The notes under the pieces: model-generated
Database searches by the model: none
Seen by the model: only the letters and a program-made list of their open reading frames with translations
What the model was told of the DNA's origin: nothing
Shown: positions 18,001 to 25,973 of the stretch, one piece after another
How positions within the stretch are numbered: position 1 is the first letter of the stretch
Layout: each line of letters begins with the position of its first letter
Made by a program: the position numbers and the translations under genes
DNA from: Halosimplex pelagicum
GTDB lineage: Archaea > Halobacteriota > Halobacteria > Halobacteriales > Haloarculaceae
Direction of reading: 5' to 3'
Assembly: GCF_013415905.1 (NCBI RefSeq)
Contig: NZ_CP058909.1
Location: forward strand, 682,001 to 746,000
DNA: 64,000 nt

Positions 18001-20561
18001 GAGATGTCGATCAGCTCGCCGTCCTTCCGGACGCGCTGGCGCTCGATCTGTCTGAACGACTCCCCCGAGAGGACCCGCTGTCGGATCTCGTCGTCGCCCT
18101 CGCGGTCGTCGGGGACGGCGGGGTAGGGCTCGCCGACCACCTCCTCGGCCGACCAGCCGAAGATGTCCTCCATGGCGTCGTTCCACAGGGTGACCGTTCC
18201 CTCGGGGTCGGTCGCGACCACGCCCACCGGCGAGGTCTCGACGAACTTCTGCATGCGCTCTTTGGTCGCGCGAAGCTCGCGCTCGCGGGCCTTGCGCACG
18301 GAGATGTCCCGACCGACCCCGACGAGGACGGGATCGCCGTCGGGGTCCTCCAGCCGCGAGGCGACGAACTCGTAGGGGATCTCCTCGCCGTCGCTGGTCA
18401 CGACCGGCGCGTCGACGCGCTCCTCGCCGCCCTCGAAGACGGACCCGATCGCCTCGGCCACTCGTTCGTGGGCGTGCTCCGGGAAGAAGTCCGTCCCGTG
18501 CATCTCGGCGATCTCGGCGTCGTCGTAGCCGGTCACCTCGGCGACCGTGTCGTTCCAGCGCTGGATCGCGCCGGTCTCGTCGAACACGTAGAACACGTCG
18601 TCGATCGCGTCGAGGACGTCCTCGGTGTACTCGCGGTACTGTTCGAGCCGCTCGTTCGTCTCGCGCAGTTTCTCCTCGGCCGCCTTTCGCTCGGTTATGT
18701 CGCGGCTGATTCCCATCAGCCCGATGATCTCGCCGCCCTCGTCCCGGTAGGGGTACTTGTAGTCGAGCAGGACCCGCTCGTCGCCGTCGATCGGCCGGAC
18801 CACCTCCCGGGAGACGGGCTCGCCCGTCTCGACGACCCGGCGGTCGTCCGCGCGGATGTCGGCGACCGTCCCCTCGTCGAAGAGGGCGGCGTCGGTCTCG
18901 CCGACGATCTCCGACACCGATCGGCCGAAGTTCTCCGCGGCCGCCTCGTTGACGAACTGGTACCGACCCTCGCGGTCCTTGATGTAGATCGGGTCCTCGG
19001 TGTTCTCGACGATGGCCTCCAGCTGGCGCTCGCGCTCCCTGCGCTCGGAGATGTCGCGCGCGATACCCGTGACGATCCGCTCGCCGTCGGGGTTCTCGAG
19101 CGGTGTGGCGACGACCTCGAAGGGGATCACCTCCCCGCCTTTCGTCTCGAAGCGAGCCTCCAGCGGGACGCCCGCGGCCTCGTCGATGTTGGCGATCCCC
19201 CGACGGAGCGCGTCGCGGTCGGCGCCGACGACGAAGTCGGTCGCGTGCATGTCGGCGATCTCGGCGTCGTCGTAGCCGGTCGCCTCGGCGAGCGTCTCGT
19301 TCCACCGGACGAGGTCGCCGTCGGCGTCGAGGACGTAGAACACGTCGTCGATCGCGTCGAGGATCTCGTCGGTGAACTGGCGGTACTGGGCGAGTTCGCG
19401 CTCGCGCTCCTTGCGCTCGGTGATCTTCTGGGAGACGCCGAACAGCCCGCGGACCGCCCCGTCGGGGCCGCGCCAGGGCACCTTCGTCGTGAGGTTCCAC
19501 TCGTCGACGTCCGGCACGTACTCCTCCTTGCCGACGATCGGGTCGCCCGTCTCGACGACCTGCAGGTCGTCGGTGTGGCTCTCCTCGGCCAGGTCGTCGT
19601 CGAAGATGTCGGGGTCGGTCTCGCCGATCACCCGCCCGGCGTCCCAGCCGTAGGCCTCGTCGAAGTAGGCGCTGCTGACTCGCTCGTACCGGCCCTCGCG
19701 GTCCTTGACGTAGAGGTGGATCGGCACCTGCTCGAAGATCGAGTCCAGCAGCGACTTCTCGCGGTCGAGTTCAGCCTGCCGCTCGACGCGCTCGGTCACG
19801 TCCTCCTGGAAGCCGACGTAGTGGGTCACCTCGCCGTCGTCGTTCTCGACGGGGGACAGCCGGACCCGGTTCCAGAACTCGGTGCCGTCGGCCCGGTAGT
19901 TGCGCAGTTCGACCGTCGCTTCGGCCTCGGCGTCGATGGCACGGCGCAACTGCGCGACCGACTCCTCGTCGGTGTCCTCGCCCTGGAGGAACCGGCAGTT
20001 GCGGCCCAGACACTCCGACTCGTCGTAGCCGGTCAGCTCCTCGAAGCGCTCGTTGACGGCCACCAGCGGCTCGTCCGGGTCGGTCGCGTCGGCGACCGTG
20101 ATCCCGACCGGCGCCGAGTCGATGACCCGTTCCTGTAGCTCCCGCTCGCGCTCGCACTCGCGGAAGTCTTCGGCCAGCCCCTCGACGGCTTCGGCGAGGT
20201 CCCCCAGCCCGTCCTCCCGGTCGGTCTCGAAGGTCACGTCCTCGCCCTCGCGGACCCGCTCGACATCGGCGACCAGCTCGGCGATCCCGTCGTCGCGGTC
20301 GCCCGACGCCGCGAGCCCGAGCAGCCCCGTCCCGAGGAGGCTCGCGAGCGGCCCGGCCGACGGGAGCGACGGCAACCGCCACCCCTCGACGGCGACGAGC
20401 CCGGCGACCGCGGCCGCGAGCGCGACAGCGGCGACTGCGACGAGCACGGGACCGACGCCCGACGGTCGGCCCGGAACGCGTCCGGAACCCCCTCGGGCGG
20501 TGGTACTCCCCCTGTCCGCGACGCCCCCTGCGACGGCGTCGCGGAGCGAACCAGCGTCCAT
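15036..20561 (-). CDS. Giant LOV/PAS/GAF sensor with Bat-type HTH_10
   Basis: A 1841-residue regulator. Two N-terminal hydrophobic segments (about 36-60 and 68-85) and a HAMP-like stretch precede nine PAS units (about 145-258, 270-384, 396-505, 513-625, 645-755, 770-880, 890-998, 1010-1127, 1138-1255). Two GAF-like domains (about 1262-1412, 1440-1597), a Bat-associated domain (about 1605-1765) and a C-terminal HTH_10 (about 1772-1826, EWPRTSTGEDVAEMLDVSQP) follow. There is no histidine-kinase domain, so it should read signals and bind DNA directly. The first PAS unit carries the full LOV flavin motif GRNCRFLQG (Cys189). TTAATT 24-29 bases upstream gives a leaderless start. Confidence 0.93.
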   Translation of the reverse strand: MDAGSLRDAVAGGVADRGSTTARGGSGRVPGRPSGVGPVLVAVAAVALAAAVAGLVAVEGWRLPSLPSAGPLASLLGTGLLGLAASGDRDDGIAELVADVERVREGEDVTFETDREDGLGDLAEAVEGLAEDFRECERERELQERVIDSAPVGITVADATDPDEPLVAVNERFEELTGYDESECLGRNCRFLQGEDTDEESVAQLRRAIDAEAEATVELRNYRADGTEFWNRVRLSPVENDDGEVTHYVGFQEDVTERVERQAELDREKSLLDSIFEQVPIHLYVKDREGRYERVSSAYFDEAYGWDAGRVIGETDPDIFDDDLAEESHTDDLQVVETGDPIVGKEEYVPDVDEWNLTTKVPWRGPDGAVRGLFGVSQKITERKERERELAQYRQFTDEILDAIDDVFYVLDADGDLVRWNETLAEATGYDDAEIADMHATDFVVGADRDALRRGIANIDEAAGVPLEARFETKGGEVIPFEVVATPLENPDGERIVTGIARDISERRERERQLEAIVENTEDPIYIKDREGRYQFVNEAAAENFGRSVSEIVGETDAALFDEGTVADIRADDRRVVETGEPVSREVVRPIDGDERVLLDYKYPYRDEGGEIIGLMGISRDITERKAAEEKLRETNERLEQYREYTEDVLDAIDDVFYVFDETGAIQRWNDTVAEVTGYDDAEIAEMHGTDFFPEHAHERVAEAIGSVFEGGEERVDAPVVTSDGEEIPYEFVASRLEDPDGDPVLVGVGRDISVRKARERELRATKERMQKFVETSPVGVVATDPEGTVTLWNDAMEDIFGWSAEEVVGEPYPAVPDDREGDDEIRQRVLSGESFRQIERQRVRKDGELIDISLSTAPIRDDEGEVTEVVGYIEDITERKERERELVARSAAMEQSIDGMAILDAEGVYEFVNRAHADIYGYDDPEALLGDTWELCYGDEEIDRLEREVLPELAETGDWRGEAVGRRADGSTFPQELSLTVLDDGRQVCVVRDITERKAREREVERTADLLGRAEEMADLGGWTVDLADEQPQRVRWTDNLYNIWGVDREEGPLTDGVLDLVHPDEREAHGDRIRRATEAGEPWDTEYRIRAADGTERWIRSICEPVVEGGDTVELRGSIQDITDRKEREQELERTKDLLQQAGRIAAVGGWELDLTGPEPEMTWSDELYRLHGISPDTDIDVERAVEFYHPDDREEIRDYFRRAVEVGESYDMEVRLRADESVRWVRAIGEPVRDDDGDVVRVRGSIQDITEQKERELALESLHEATRDLLGVETDAETAELVVETAESVLDVAGVAVYLLDDSANHLDAVACSEGFDRLCDAAPVGAGAADSLLWNTYVTGTPTVFDDTGTVAESQVFGADVSGGLLVPIGDHGVFVVATEDRAVGGSTRQLAETLVATTEAAFDRLASERTLRERDAELAEQNARLRRQIGITDLIRRIDQSLIQAESREAIEAAVCDRLVESDDVAFAWIGGLDAAGERVEPSAWAGGGAEYLDAVDLALDGDEPAARTAAAKAPTVVGNVVDDLQREAWRKAALAREFHSVVSVPLAFEEYFYGVLTVYASEPDDFGDLEREVFAELGENIAYSINAVETQRALHTDQRVELTLSFDAEDDVLGRLARAADCTVAFEGLAGHSEEETGLFLTTAGAPVAAVTDALDALVSVRDYRLVGEPGAEGDGESGGEDAGASALFEVTLDGDPLAAAFVRHGADPRSIRADPEGVEAVVDVSAATDVRAFVEMLGETYPSVELMTRRTVDRSGDRERRAGSAFEALTDRQLEVLRTAYYAGFFEWPRTSTGEDVAEMLDVSQPTVNRHLRVGQQRLLDRLFEDHTATADAD

Positions 20562-20584
20562 TGGAGGGTGTTGAGAGGGCGCGC

Positions 20585-20590
20585 AATTAA
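20585..20590 (-). promoter_or_regulatory. TATA box of the giant sensor gene
   Basis: TTAATT, 24-29 bases before its ATG. Confidence 0.5.
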
Positions 20591-20737
20591 CGGTTGGTTT
20601 CCGTCAGCTGATACGTACCGCGCGAGTCGTCACCGTTCCGTCCGTTCGACGCGCCGACACCTGCCGGATCCGGCACACCGGGCCGCCCCGCCGCCGCGTC
20701 CGAGACACGTCACCGACCCGTCATCGAGATCCGGACG

Positions 20738-20747
20738 CTATACATAT
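20738..20747 (+). promoter_or_regulatory. TATA box of the HalOD1 gene
   Basis: CTATACATAT, 25-34 bases before ATG 20772. It decides this start over the later in-frame ATG at 20823. Confidence 0.55.
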
Positions 20748-20771
20748 TGCCCCCGTTCCGGCGGTCGCGGT

Positions 20772-21071
20772 ATGCACGTAGCGGACAGTTCGATAGGAGC
20801 TGTCGTCCTACCGGGAGATAGAATGGACGGTATGGCAGTGCAAGAGCCGGGTGAGCAGATCAGCATCGACGTGATCGAGACGATAGCCGACGTGACCGGG
20901 ACCGACCCGCTGACGATGGAGCCGCCGCTGTACGAGGTCGTGGACACGGACGCGCTGGACGCGCTCTACGAGAGCGGTGCGACCGCGACCGTGGAGTTCG
21001 AGTACGACGGGCACAGCGTCGTCGTCGACGGCGACGGGACGGTCACCGTCGACGGCGCGGGAGGGGTCTGA
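20772..21071 (+). CDS. Stand-alone HalOD1 domain protein
   Basis: A 99-residue protein. Residues about 30-95 match the halobacterial output domain HalOD1 (SIDVIETIADVTGTDPLTM; PPLYEVVDTDALDALYES; VEFEYDGHSVVV). HalOD1 occurs as the output part of haloarchaeal receiver and PAS proteins; its molecular action is not established. Here it stands alone, divergent from the giant LOV/PAS regulator and followed one base later by a 51-residue gene, then a REC-PAS protein. Together these look like a haloarchaeal signalling cluster. Confidence 0.88.
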   Translation: MHVADSSIGAVVLPGDRMDGMAVQEPGEQISIDVIETIADVTGTDPLTMEPPLYEVVDTDALDALYESGATATVEFEYDGHSVVVDGDGTVTVDGAGGV

Positions 21072-21072
21072 G

Positions 21073-21228
21073 ATGTCCTCGACGGGGTCGACCGAGGACG
21101 CCGAGGGCGCGATCCGCGAGACCTACGAGGAGTACGACGTGGGCGACACCCGCCTGGCGATGATCGCCGATCCGGAGAACGAACACGCCTGGATCCAGTC
21201 GGACGTGACCGAGCAGATCGAGCAATGA
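21073..21228 (+). CDS. Small acidic haloarchaeal protein
   Basis: A 51-residue acidic protein (TYEEYDVGDTRLAMIADP; HAWIQSD near the C-terminus). Short haloarchaeal proteins with an AWI-x-SD motif are common, and I believe this is one of that uncharacterised family. It starts one base after the HalOD1 stop codon, so it is co-transcribed with it. Function unknown. Confidence 0.7.
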   Translation: MSSTGSTEDAEGAIRETYEEYDVGDTRLAMIADPENEHAWIQSDVTEQIEQ

Positions 21229-21328
21229 GGGCCGCGGGGGTTACGGGTAGCGGACCGACGACCGAACGGACCGAACGGACGACCGACGCGCCGCGGGACG
21301 CGACGGCGGCGCACCGACACACCCGGGG

Positions 21329-22108
21329 ATGACAGCCGTGATAGAAGACATCGCCGCGGCGACGGCGAACGCACCGGCGAGCAGCGACGAATCGATCGAG
21401 GTGATCTGCGTCGACGACGACCGCGACTACCTGGACCTGATAGCGGCGCACCTCTCCGAACACGACGACCTGTCGGTCCGGACCGAGACCGTCCCCGCCG
21501 ACGCGCTCGAACACGTCGACGCCGTCGACTGCGTCGTCAGCGACTACGACATGCCCGGCACGGACGGCCTGGAGTTCCTCTCCGAGGTGCGCGAGCGGGC
21601 GCCGACGCTCCCGTTCGTCCTCTTCACCGGGTCCGAACGGGCCGACATCGCCGAGGGGTTCCCCGAGTCGACGTGGACCGAGTTCCTCCGGAAGAACAGC
21701 CCCGCGGTGACCATGTCGGTCCTCGCCGGGCGGATCCGGCGGCTCGTCCACCACCACCGAACGATGCGGACCGCCGAACGGAGCCTGACCGCCATCGAGG
21801 CCACCGGCGACGGCATCGCCGTCGTCGGTCCGGACGGGGCGTTCTCGTTCGTCAACCGCGTGTTCGCCAGCCGGTTCGGCGCCGCCCCCGACGACCTGCT
21901 CGGCCGCCCGTGGCGCGAGTGTTTCCCCGACGACGAGGTCGAGCGGCTCGAATCCACCGCGCTGGAGACCGTCCGCGACGACTGGCAGTGGACCGGCGGC
22001 ACCGTCTGCGAGACCGACGGCGGCGACACCTTCACCGCACAGACCCGCGTCGCCGGCCTCGACGACGGCTCGCTCGTCTTCTGTCTCACCGGGTCCGTCG
22101 AGGAGTAG
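21329..22108 (+). CDS. Response regulator with receiver and PAS domains
   Basis: A 259-residue protein. The receiver (about 23-140) has the acidic pocket CVDDDRD, the phospho-acceptor aspartate in VVSDYDMPG, the switch threonine in LFTGS and the lysine in LRKNS. A PAS domain (about 150-255: SLTAIEATGDGIAVVGPDG) is the only output. No DNA-binding or kinase domain is present, a common haloarchaeal design that probably signals through partner kinases. It lies 100 bases after the 51-residue gene with no clear TATA box, so it may share the HalOD1 transcript. Confidence 0.9.
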   Translation: MTAVIEDIAAATANAPASSDESIEVICVDDDRDYLDLIAAHLSEHDDLSVRTETVPADALEHVDAVDCVVSDYDMPGTDGLEFLSEVRERAPTLPFVLFTGSERADIAEGFPESTWTEFLRKNSPAVTMSVLAGRIRRLVHHHRTMRTAERSLTAIEATGDGIAVVGPDGAFSFVNRVFASRFGAAPDDLLGRPWRECFPDDEVERLESTALETVRDDWQWTGGTVCETDGGDTFTAQTRVAGLDDGSLVFCLTGSVEE

Positions 22109-22162
22109 GTCGCCGCCCACGAGGCGGCCGCCGCGACCCTCGGCCCGTTCGAACGCGCCGTT

Positions 22163-23440
22163 CTACGTCCCGTGCTGCCAGGAGCCCATGTACTCCTCCT
22201 GGGTCTCCGTCAGCGAGTCGAACGCCACGCCCTCGGCGTCCAGTTTGATCTCCGCGACTTCCCTGTCCAGTCGGTCGGGTACGTCGTGGACGCCGGCCTC
22301 GTACTCCTCGCCCGATTCGACCAGTTCGCGCACGCAGACGGCCTGGACGCCGAAGCTCTGGTCCATCACCTCGACGGGGTGGCCCAGCGCGACCGGCGTC
22401 GCGAGGTTGACGAGTCGTCCCTCGGCGAGGACGTTCAGCCGTCGGCCGTCCGCCATCTCGTACGCCTGCACGCCGTCGCGGGCCTCGTACTCGTCGACCG
22501 CCAGCTCCGAGAGCGCGTCCAGATCGATCTCCACGTCGAAGTGGCCGGCGTTGGCCAGCAGGACGCCGTCGTCCATCGCCTCGAAGTGCTCGGAGACGAT
22601 CACGTCGCGGTTGCCCGTCGTCGTGATGAACACGTCGCCCTCCGCGGCGGCCTCCTCCATCGGGAGCACGTCGTAGCCCTCCATGTGGGCCTCCAGCGCG
22701 CGGCGGGGCTCGACCTCGGTGACGACCACGTCGGCGTTCTGGCCGCTGGCCTTCTTCGCGACGCCCTTCCCGCAGTGGCCGTAGCCCGCGACGACGACGG
22801 TCTTGCCGGCCCACGAGAGATTGGTGGTCATCGCGATCGACGCCAGCGAGGACTCGCCGGTGCCGTGGACGTTGTCGAACAGCCGCTTCATCGGCGTGTC
22901 GTTGACGGCGAACATCGGGTAGGCGAGTTCGCCGTCGTCGTCCATCGCGCGCAGGCGGTGGACCCCGGTGGTCGTCTCCTCGCAGCCACCGACGATCGAG
23001 TCGATGAGTTCCGGGTAGTCCTCGTGGATCGCCGCCACGAGGTCCATCCCGTCGTCCACCGTAATGGTCGGTTCGTGCTCGATGACCGCCTCCATCGCCG
23101 CGTAGTAGGCCTCGTCGTCGACCTCGCGCTCGGCGTAGGAGGTGACGCCCTCGACGGCGTCGAGGGCGACGCTCACGTCGTCGTGTGTCGAGAGGGGGTT
23201 ACAGCCGGTAATCGCCACTTCGGCGCCGCCGACGGCGAGCAGTTCGGCGAGGATCGCTGTCTTCGCCTCGACGTGCATCGCCATCCCGACGACCTCGTCC
23301 GCGAAGGGCTGGTCGGCTTCGAACTCGGTGCGCAGCGACTCGCAGATCGGCATGTGCTGGCGCGCCCACTCCATCTTCCGGCGGCCGGACTCCCGTTTCG
23401 CCTCCGGGTCGTCGACGCGCTCGGTGATCGGCTCTGTCAT
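22163..23440 (-). CDS. ahcY: S-adenosylhomocysteine hydrolase (AhcY)
   Basis: A 425-residue NAD-dependent enzyme that splits S-adenosylhomocysteine into adenosine and homocysteine in the methyl cycle. NAD binding is seen in VVVAGYGHCGKGVA. Family motifs include ITGCNPLSTHDD, NDTPMKRLFDN and NAGHFDVEIDL. The ATG at 23440 has GTTTTC 25-30 bases upstream and excludes a basic upstream extension. It is divergent from the Vms1-like gene. Confidence 0.97.
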   Translation of the reverse strand: MTEPITERVDDPEAKRESGRRKMEWARQHMPICESLRTEFEADQPFADEVVGMAMHVEAKTAILAELLAVGGAEVAITGCNPLSTHDDVSVALDAVEGVTSYAEREVDDEAYYAAMEAVIEHEPTITVDDGMDLVAAIHEDYPELIDSIVGGCEETTTGVHRLRAMDDDGELAYPMFAVNDTPMKRLFDNVHGTGESSLASIAMTTNLSWAGKTVVVAGYGHCGKGVAKKASGQNADVVVTEVEPRRALEAHMEGYDVLPMEEAAAEGDVFITTTGNRDVIVSEHFEAMDDGVLLANAGHFDVEIDLDALSELAVDEYEARDGVQAYEMADGRRLNVLAEGRLVNLATPVALGHPVEVMDQSFGVQAVCVRELVESGEEYEAGVHDVPDRLDREVAEIKLDAEGVAFDSLTETQEEYMGSWQHGT

Positions 23441-23464
23441 GGCCGGAGAAAGGCGCACCGCCGG

Positions 23465-23515
23465 GAAAACCCCACCGGATCCGCGGTCTCTCGTACCGGC
23501 ACCCTGTAGTTTTAA
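23465..23515. promoter_or_regulatory. Divergent promoters of ahcY and the Vms1-like gene
   Basis: Minus strand: GTTTTC (23465-23470) 25-30 bases before ahcY. Plus strand: TTTTAA (23510-23515) 26-31 bases before ATG 23541. Both genes appear leaderless. Confidence 0.5.
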
Positions 23516-23540
23516 CCGCCCGCGGCGTCCCCATCCGGTG

Positions 23541-24440
23541 ATGTTAGACCGGGTGCTCGGCCGCGCGGAACTCAAAGAGCGCATCGCGGAACTCGAAGAG
23601 GAACTCGATAGCCGCGAGCAGCAACTGGAGGCCGAGCAGCGCCGGCGAGCCGACGCCGTCAGCGACCGTCAGGACGCCGAGGAGCGGGTCAACCGCCTCG
23701 AAGACCGCATCGCCGAGCTGGAGGGCGAGGTCGAGCGCCTGCGGGACGGCCAGGCCGGCGCCGACCGGGCGTTCGCCGCCGAGGAGACGCTGCGCGACGG
23801 CCGCCTCCGCGCGGTCCTCGACCGCCTCGAATCCGTCGAGACCGACCCCGAGGGCGCGTTCACCGCGTACGTCCCCGACGGGCACGACCTCTCGGAGCCC
23901 GTCCGGGAGGCGTTCGGCGACCGCGCGGCGCTGGTGGGCCGAGCCGCCCCCTGCCTCGCCGTCACCGACGACGCCGCGCTGGTCGGCGCCTGTCTCTCCG
24001 TGCCGAACCCGCCCGAGCCGTTCACGGAGTGGAGCGACGCCTTCGCGTTCGAGCGGTCCTGGTTCGAGCCCACGGGTTCGTTCACGTTCGCCCTCGTGCG
24101 CTCGGATCTGTTCGCCATGGGCGAGTACGACGGCGACGAGCAGGTCGCCTTCCAGGGGTTCGACTCCGAGTTGAAGAGTCAACACTCCAAGGGCGGCTAC
24201 TCCCAGGCCCGCTTCGAGCGCCTGCGCGACGAGCAGATCGACAATCATCTGGAGCGGTGTCGCGTCGCGCTGGAGGGCCGGGAGACGGAACGGCTGTACG
24301 TCGTCGGCGAGCGCACCGTGTTGGACGAGTTCGAGGAGCTGGCGGACGGCGTCTCCTCGGTGAGCGCCAGCGGCGAGCCGGAACCCGCGCTGGAGTCGGC
24401 GTTTCGGGAGTTCTGGCGCGTCCAGTTGCGAGCGTTGTAG
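23541..24440 (+). CDS. Vms1/aVLRF1-type peptidyl-tRNA release factor
   Basis: A 299-residue protein with an N-terminal coiled coil (7-70, LKERIAELEEELDSREQQLE) and a VLRF1 domain. The catalytic-loop region HSKGGYSQARFERLRDEQ has Gln222 in the position of the GGQ-like glutamine of Vms1/ANKZF1 proteins, which cleave peptidyl-tRNA on stalled ribosomes. An archaeal role in ribosome rescue is inferred from that family. The coiled coil replaces the zinc-finger and ankyrin parts of eukaryotic members. The start is fixed by the TATA box at 23510. Confidence 0.85.
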   Translation: MLDRVLGRAELKERIAELEEELDSREQQLEAEQRRRADAVSDRQDAEERVNRLEDRIAELEGEVERLRDGQAGADRAFAAEETLRDGRLRAVLDRLESVETDPEGAFTAYVPDGHDLSEPVREAFGDRAALVGRAAPCLAVTDDAALVGACLSVPNPPEPFTEWSDAFAFERSWFEPTGSFTFALVRSDLFAMGEYDGDEQVAFQGFDSELKSQHSKGGYSQARFERLRDEQIDNHLERCRVALEGRETERLYVVGERTVLDEFEELADGVSSVSASGEPEPALESAFREFWRVQLRAL

Positions 24441-24477
24441 TTCGAGTCTCTGTAGCTGCGAATCGGACGACAGCAAC

Positions 24478-24816
24478 CGCAAACAGCCTGACAGCCCTCC
24501 GAGCGACAGCAACCGACCGCACCGCAGGCTCGATCGTAGTCACTGACAGCGTGAAAGCCCCGACCGTCTCGACTCGCGCGGCTCGCTGCGCTCCTCGGGC
24601 TTCGCCCTGCGGTGCTTGCTTCCCCGGGCTTCGTCGAGACGGCCGCCCCTTTCATTCCCGCCCGCACAGACTGGCCGGTCGGCCGACACGGGCGGGAATG
24701 AAAGGGGCCGTCCGCTCCGGGAACCCGGGCGACGCAAGCACTGGAACGAGCGAAGCGAGTGAAGCGCGCAGCGAGCCCCGGGAGCGGAGCGGACGGGGGC
24801 TTTCACGCTGTTTGCG
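24478..24816. repeat. Four-armed palindromic (cruciform) element
   Basis: An outer 16-bp perfect stem (24546-24561 with 24796-24811, ACAGCGTGAAAGCCCC) encloses three hairpin arms. Arm 1 is 24564-24573/24633-24642. Arm 2 is 24646-24664/24689-24707, 19 of 19 paired. Arm 3 is 24710-24719/24785-24794. Further out, CGCAAACAGC at 24478 pairs with GCTGTTTGCG at 24807. It fills the 471-bp gap between two plus-strand genes. No ORF, transposase or target duplication was seen. It may be a mobile remnant or a structured RNA or terminator. Confidence 0.75.
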
Positions 24817-24881
24817 GTCACGATCACGACCGCGGTCGCGGTGCTGGTAGCTCCGACTGAACCACCCCGATCCACCGTGCG

Positions 24882-24889
24882 ATTAAATC
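24882..24889 (+). promoter_or_regulatory. TATA box of the DUF1611 gene
   Basis: ATTAAATC, 23-30 bases before ATG 24912. Confidence 0.5.
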
Positions 24890-24911
24890 CGACCCGCACG
24901 AACACCGATCC

Positions 24912-25937
24912 ATGCGCGTCGCGATCCTGGCCCACGAGGGGTTCCCCGACCGGGCGAAGACGGCCGTCGGCCTCCTGCGCTACGCCGACGACGAGGTGGC
25001 CGCGGTGCTCGACCGCACCCGCGCCGGCGAGCGCGTCCGCGACCACGTCCCGGACGTGCAGGACGCGCCGATCGTCGAGGGGATCGACGATGTCGAGACA
25101 TCCATCGACGCGCTCGTGGTCGGGATCGCGCCCATCGGCGGCGGCTTCGACGAGACCTGGCGCCCGGACGTGCGCGGCGCGCTCGAACGCGGCGCCGACG
25201 TGGTCGCTGGGCTCCACTACTTCCTCGGCGACGACGCGGAGTTCGCCGACCTGGCCGCCGAACACGACTGCGAGATCCGCGACTTGCGCCGACCACCCGA
25301 GGACTTGACCGTCAGCGACGGGACCGCGAGCGAGGTGGACGCCGAGGTGGTCCTCACCGTCGGCACCGACTGCTCGTCGGGGAAGATGACGACGACGTTC
25401 GAACTCGCCGAAGCGGCCCGCGAGTGGGGCGTCGACGCCGGCGTCGTCCCGACCGGCCAGACCGGGATCGCCATCGAGGGCTACGGGATCGCCGTGGATC
25501 GGGTCGTCTCCGACTTCGCCGCCGGCGCGGTCGAGCGGATGGTCACCGAGCGCGCCGCCGACTTCGACGTACTGTTCGTCGAGGGCCAGGGCGCCGTCGG
25601 CCATCCCGCCTACTCCGGCGTGACCACGAGCATACTCCACGGAGCGATGCCCGACCGGCTGGTCCTCTGTCACGTCGCCGGCCGCGACGCCGTCCACGGC
25701 TACGAGCACGTCTCGATCCCGCCACCGGGGGAGTACGCCGCGCTCTACGAGTCGCTGGCCGAACCCGTCGCGCCCGCCGAGGTGGTCGCCGGCGCGCTCA
25801 ACACCCAGCGCCTCGACGAGGACGCCGCCGCCGCCGATGCCGTCGAGGCGTACGCCGACGCCATCGACGCGCCCGCGACCGACCCCGTCCGTTTCGACGC
25901 GAGCGAGATTCTGCCGGCGGTGCTGGGGGAGGAGTGA
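24912..25937 (+). CDS. DUF1611 P-loop protein (DgcN-like)
   Basis: A 341-residue protein of the DUF1611/COG3367 family. Residues 1-130 are a Rossmann-like N-terminal domain. A P-loop-like GTDCSSGKMTTTFELAEA (about 149-166) begins the nucleotide-binding domain, with VEGQGAVGHPAYSG further on. The bacterial relative DgcN works with the epimerase DgcA in D-glutamate metabolism, and haloarchaeal members often adjoin an enolase-superfamily epimerase. No epimerase is adjacent here, so the reaction is not assigned. Confidence 0.82.
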   Translation: MRVAILAHEGFPDRAKTAVGLLRYADDEVAAVLDRTRAGERVRDHVPDVQDAPIVEGIDDVETSIDALVVGIAPIGGGFDETWRPDVRGALERGADVVAGLHYFLGDDAEFADLAAEHDCEIRDLRRPPEDLTVSDGTASEVDAEVVLTVGTDCSSGKMTTTFELAEAAREWGVDAGVVPTGQTGIAIEGYGIAVDRVVSDFAAGAVERMVTERAADFDVLFVEGQGAVGHPAYSGVTTSILHGAMPDRLVLCHVAGRDAVHGYEHVSIPPPGEYAALYESLAEPVAPAEVVAGALNTQRLDEDAAAADAVEAYADAIDAPATDPVRFDASEILPAVLGEE

Positions 25938-25973
25938 CCCGACGCCGCCGAGCGACGGCGGTCGCCGCATCGC

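Noticed and set aside
14067..20138. A 2023-residue frame antisense to the giant sensor gene
   Set aside because: It mirrors the PAS-repeat gene on the other strand. Its composition (V/D/R/G/L repeats) is the usual antisense shadow in high-GC DNA, and no family motif is seen.
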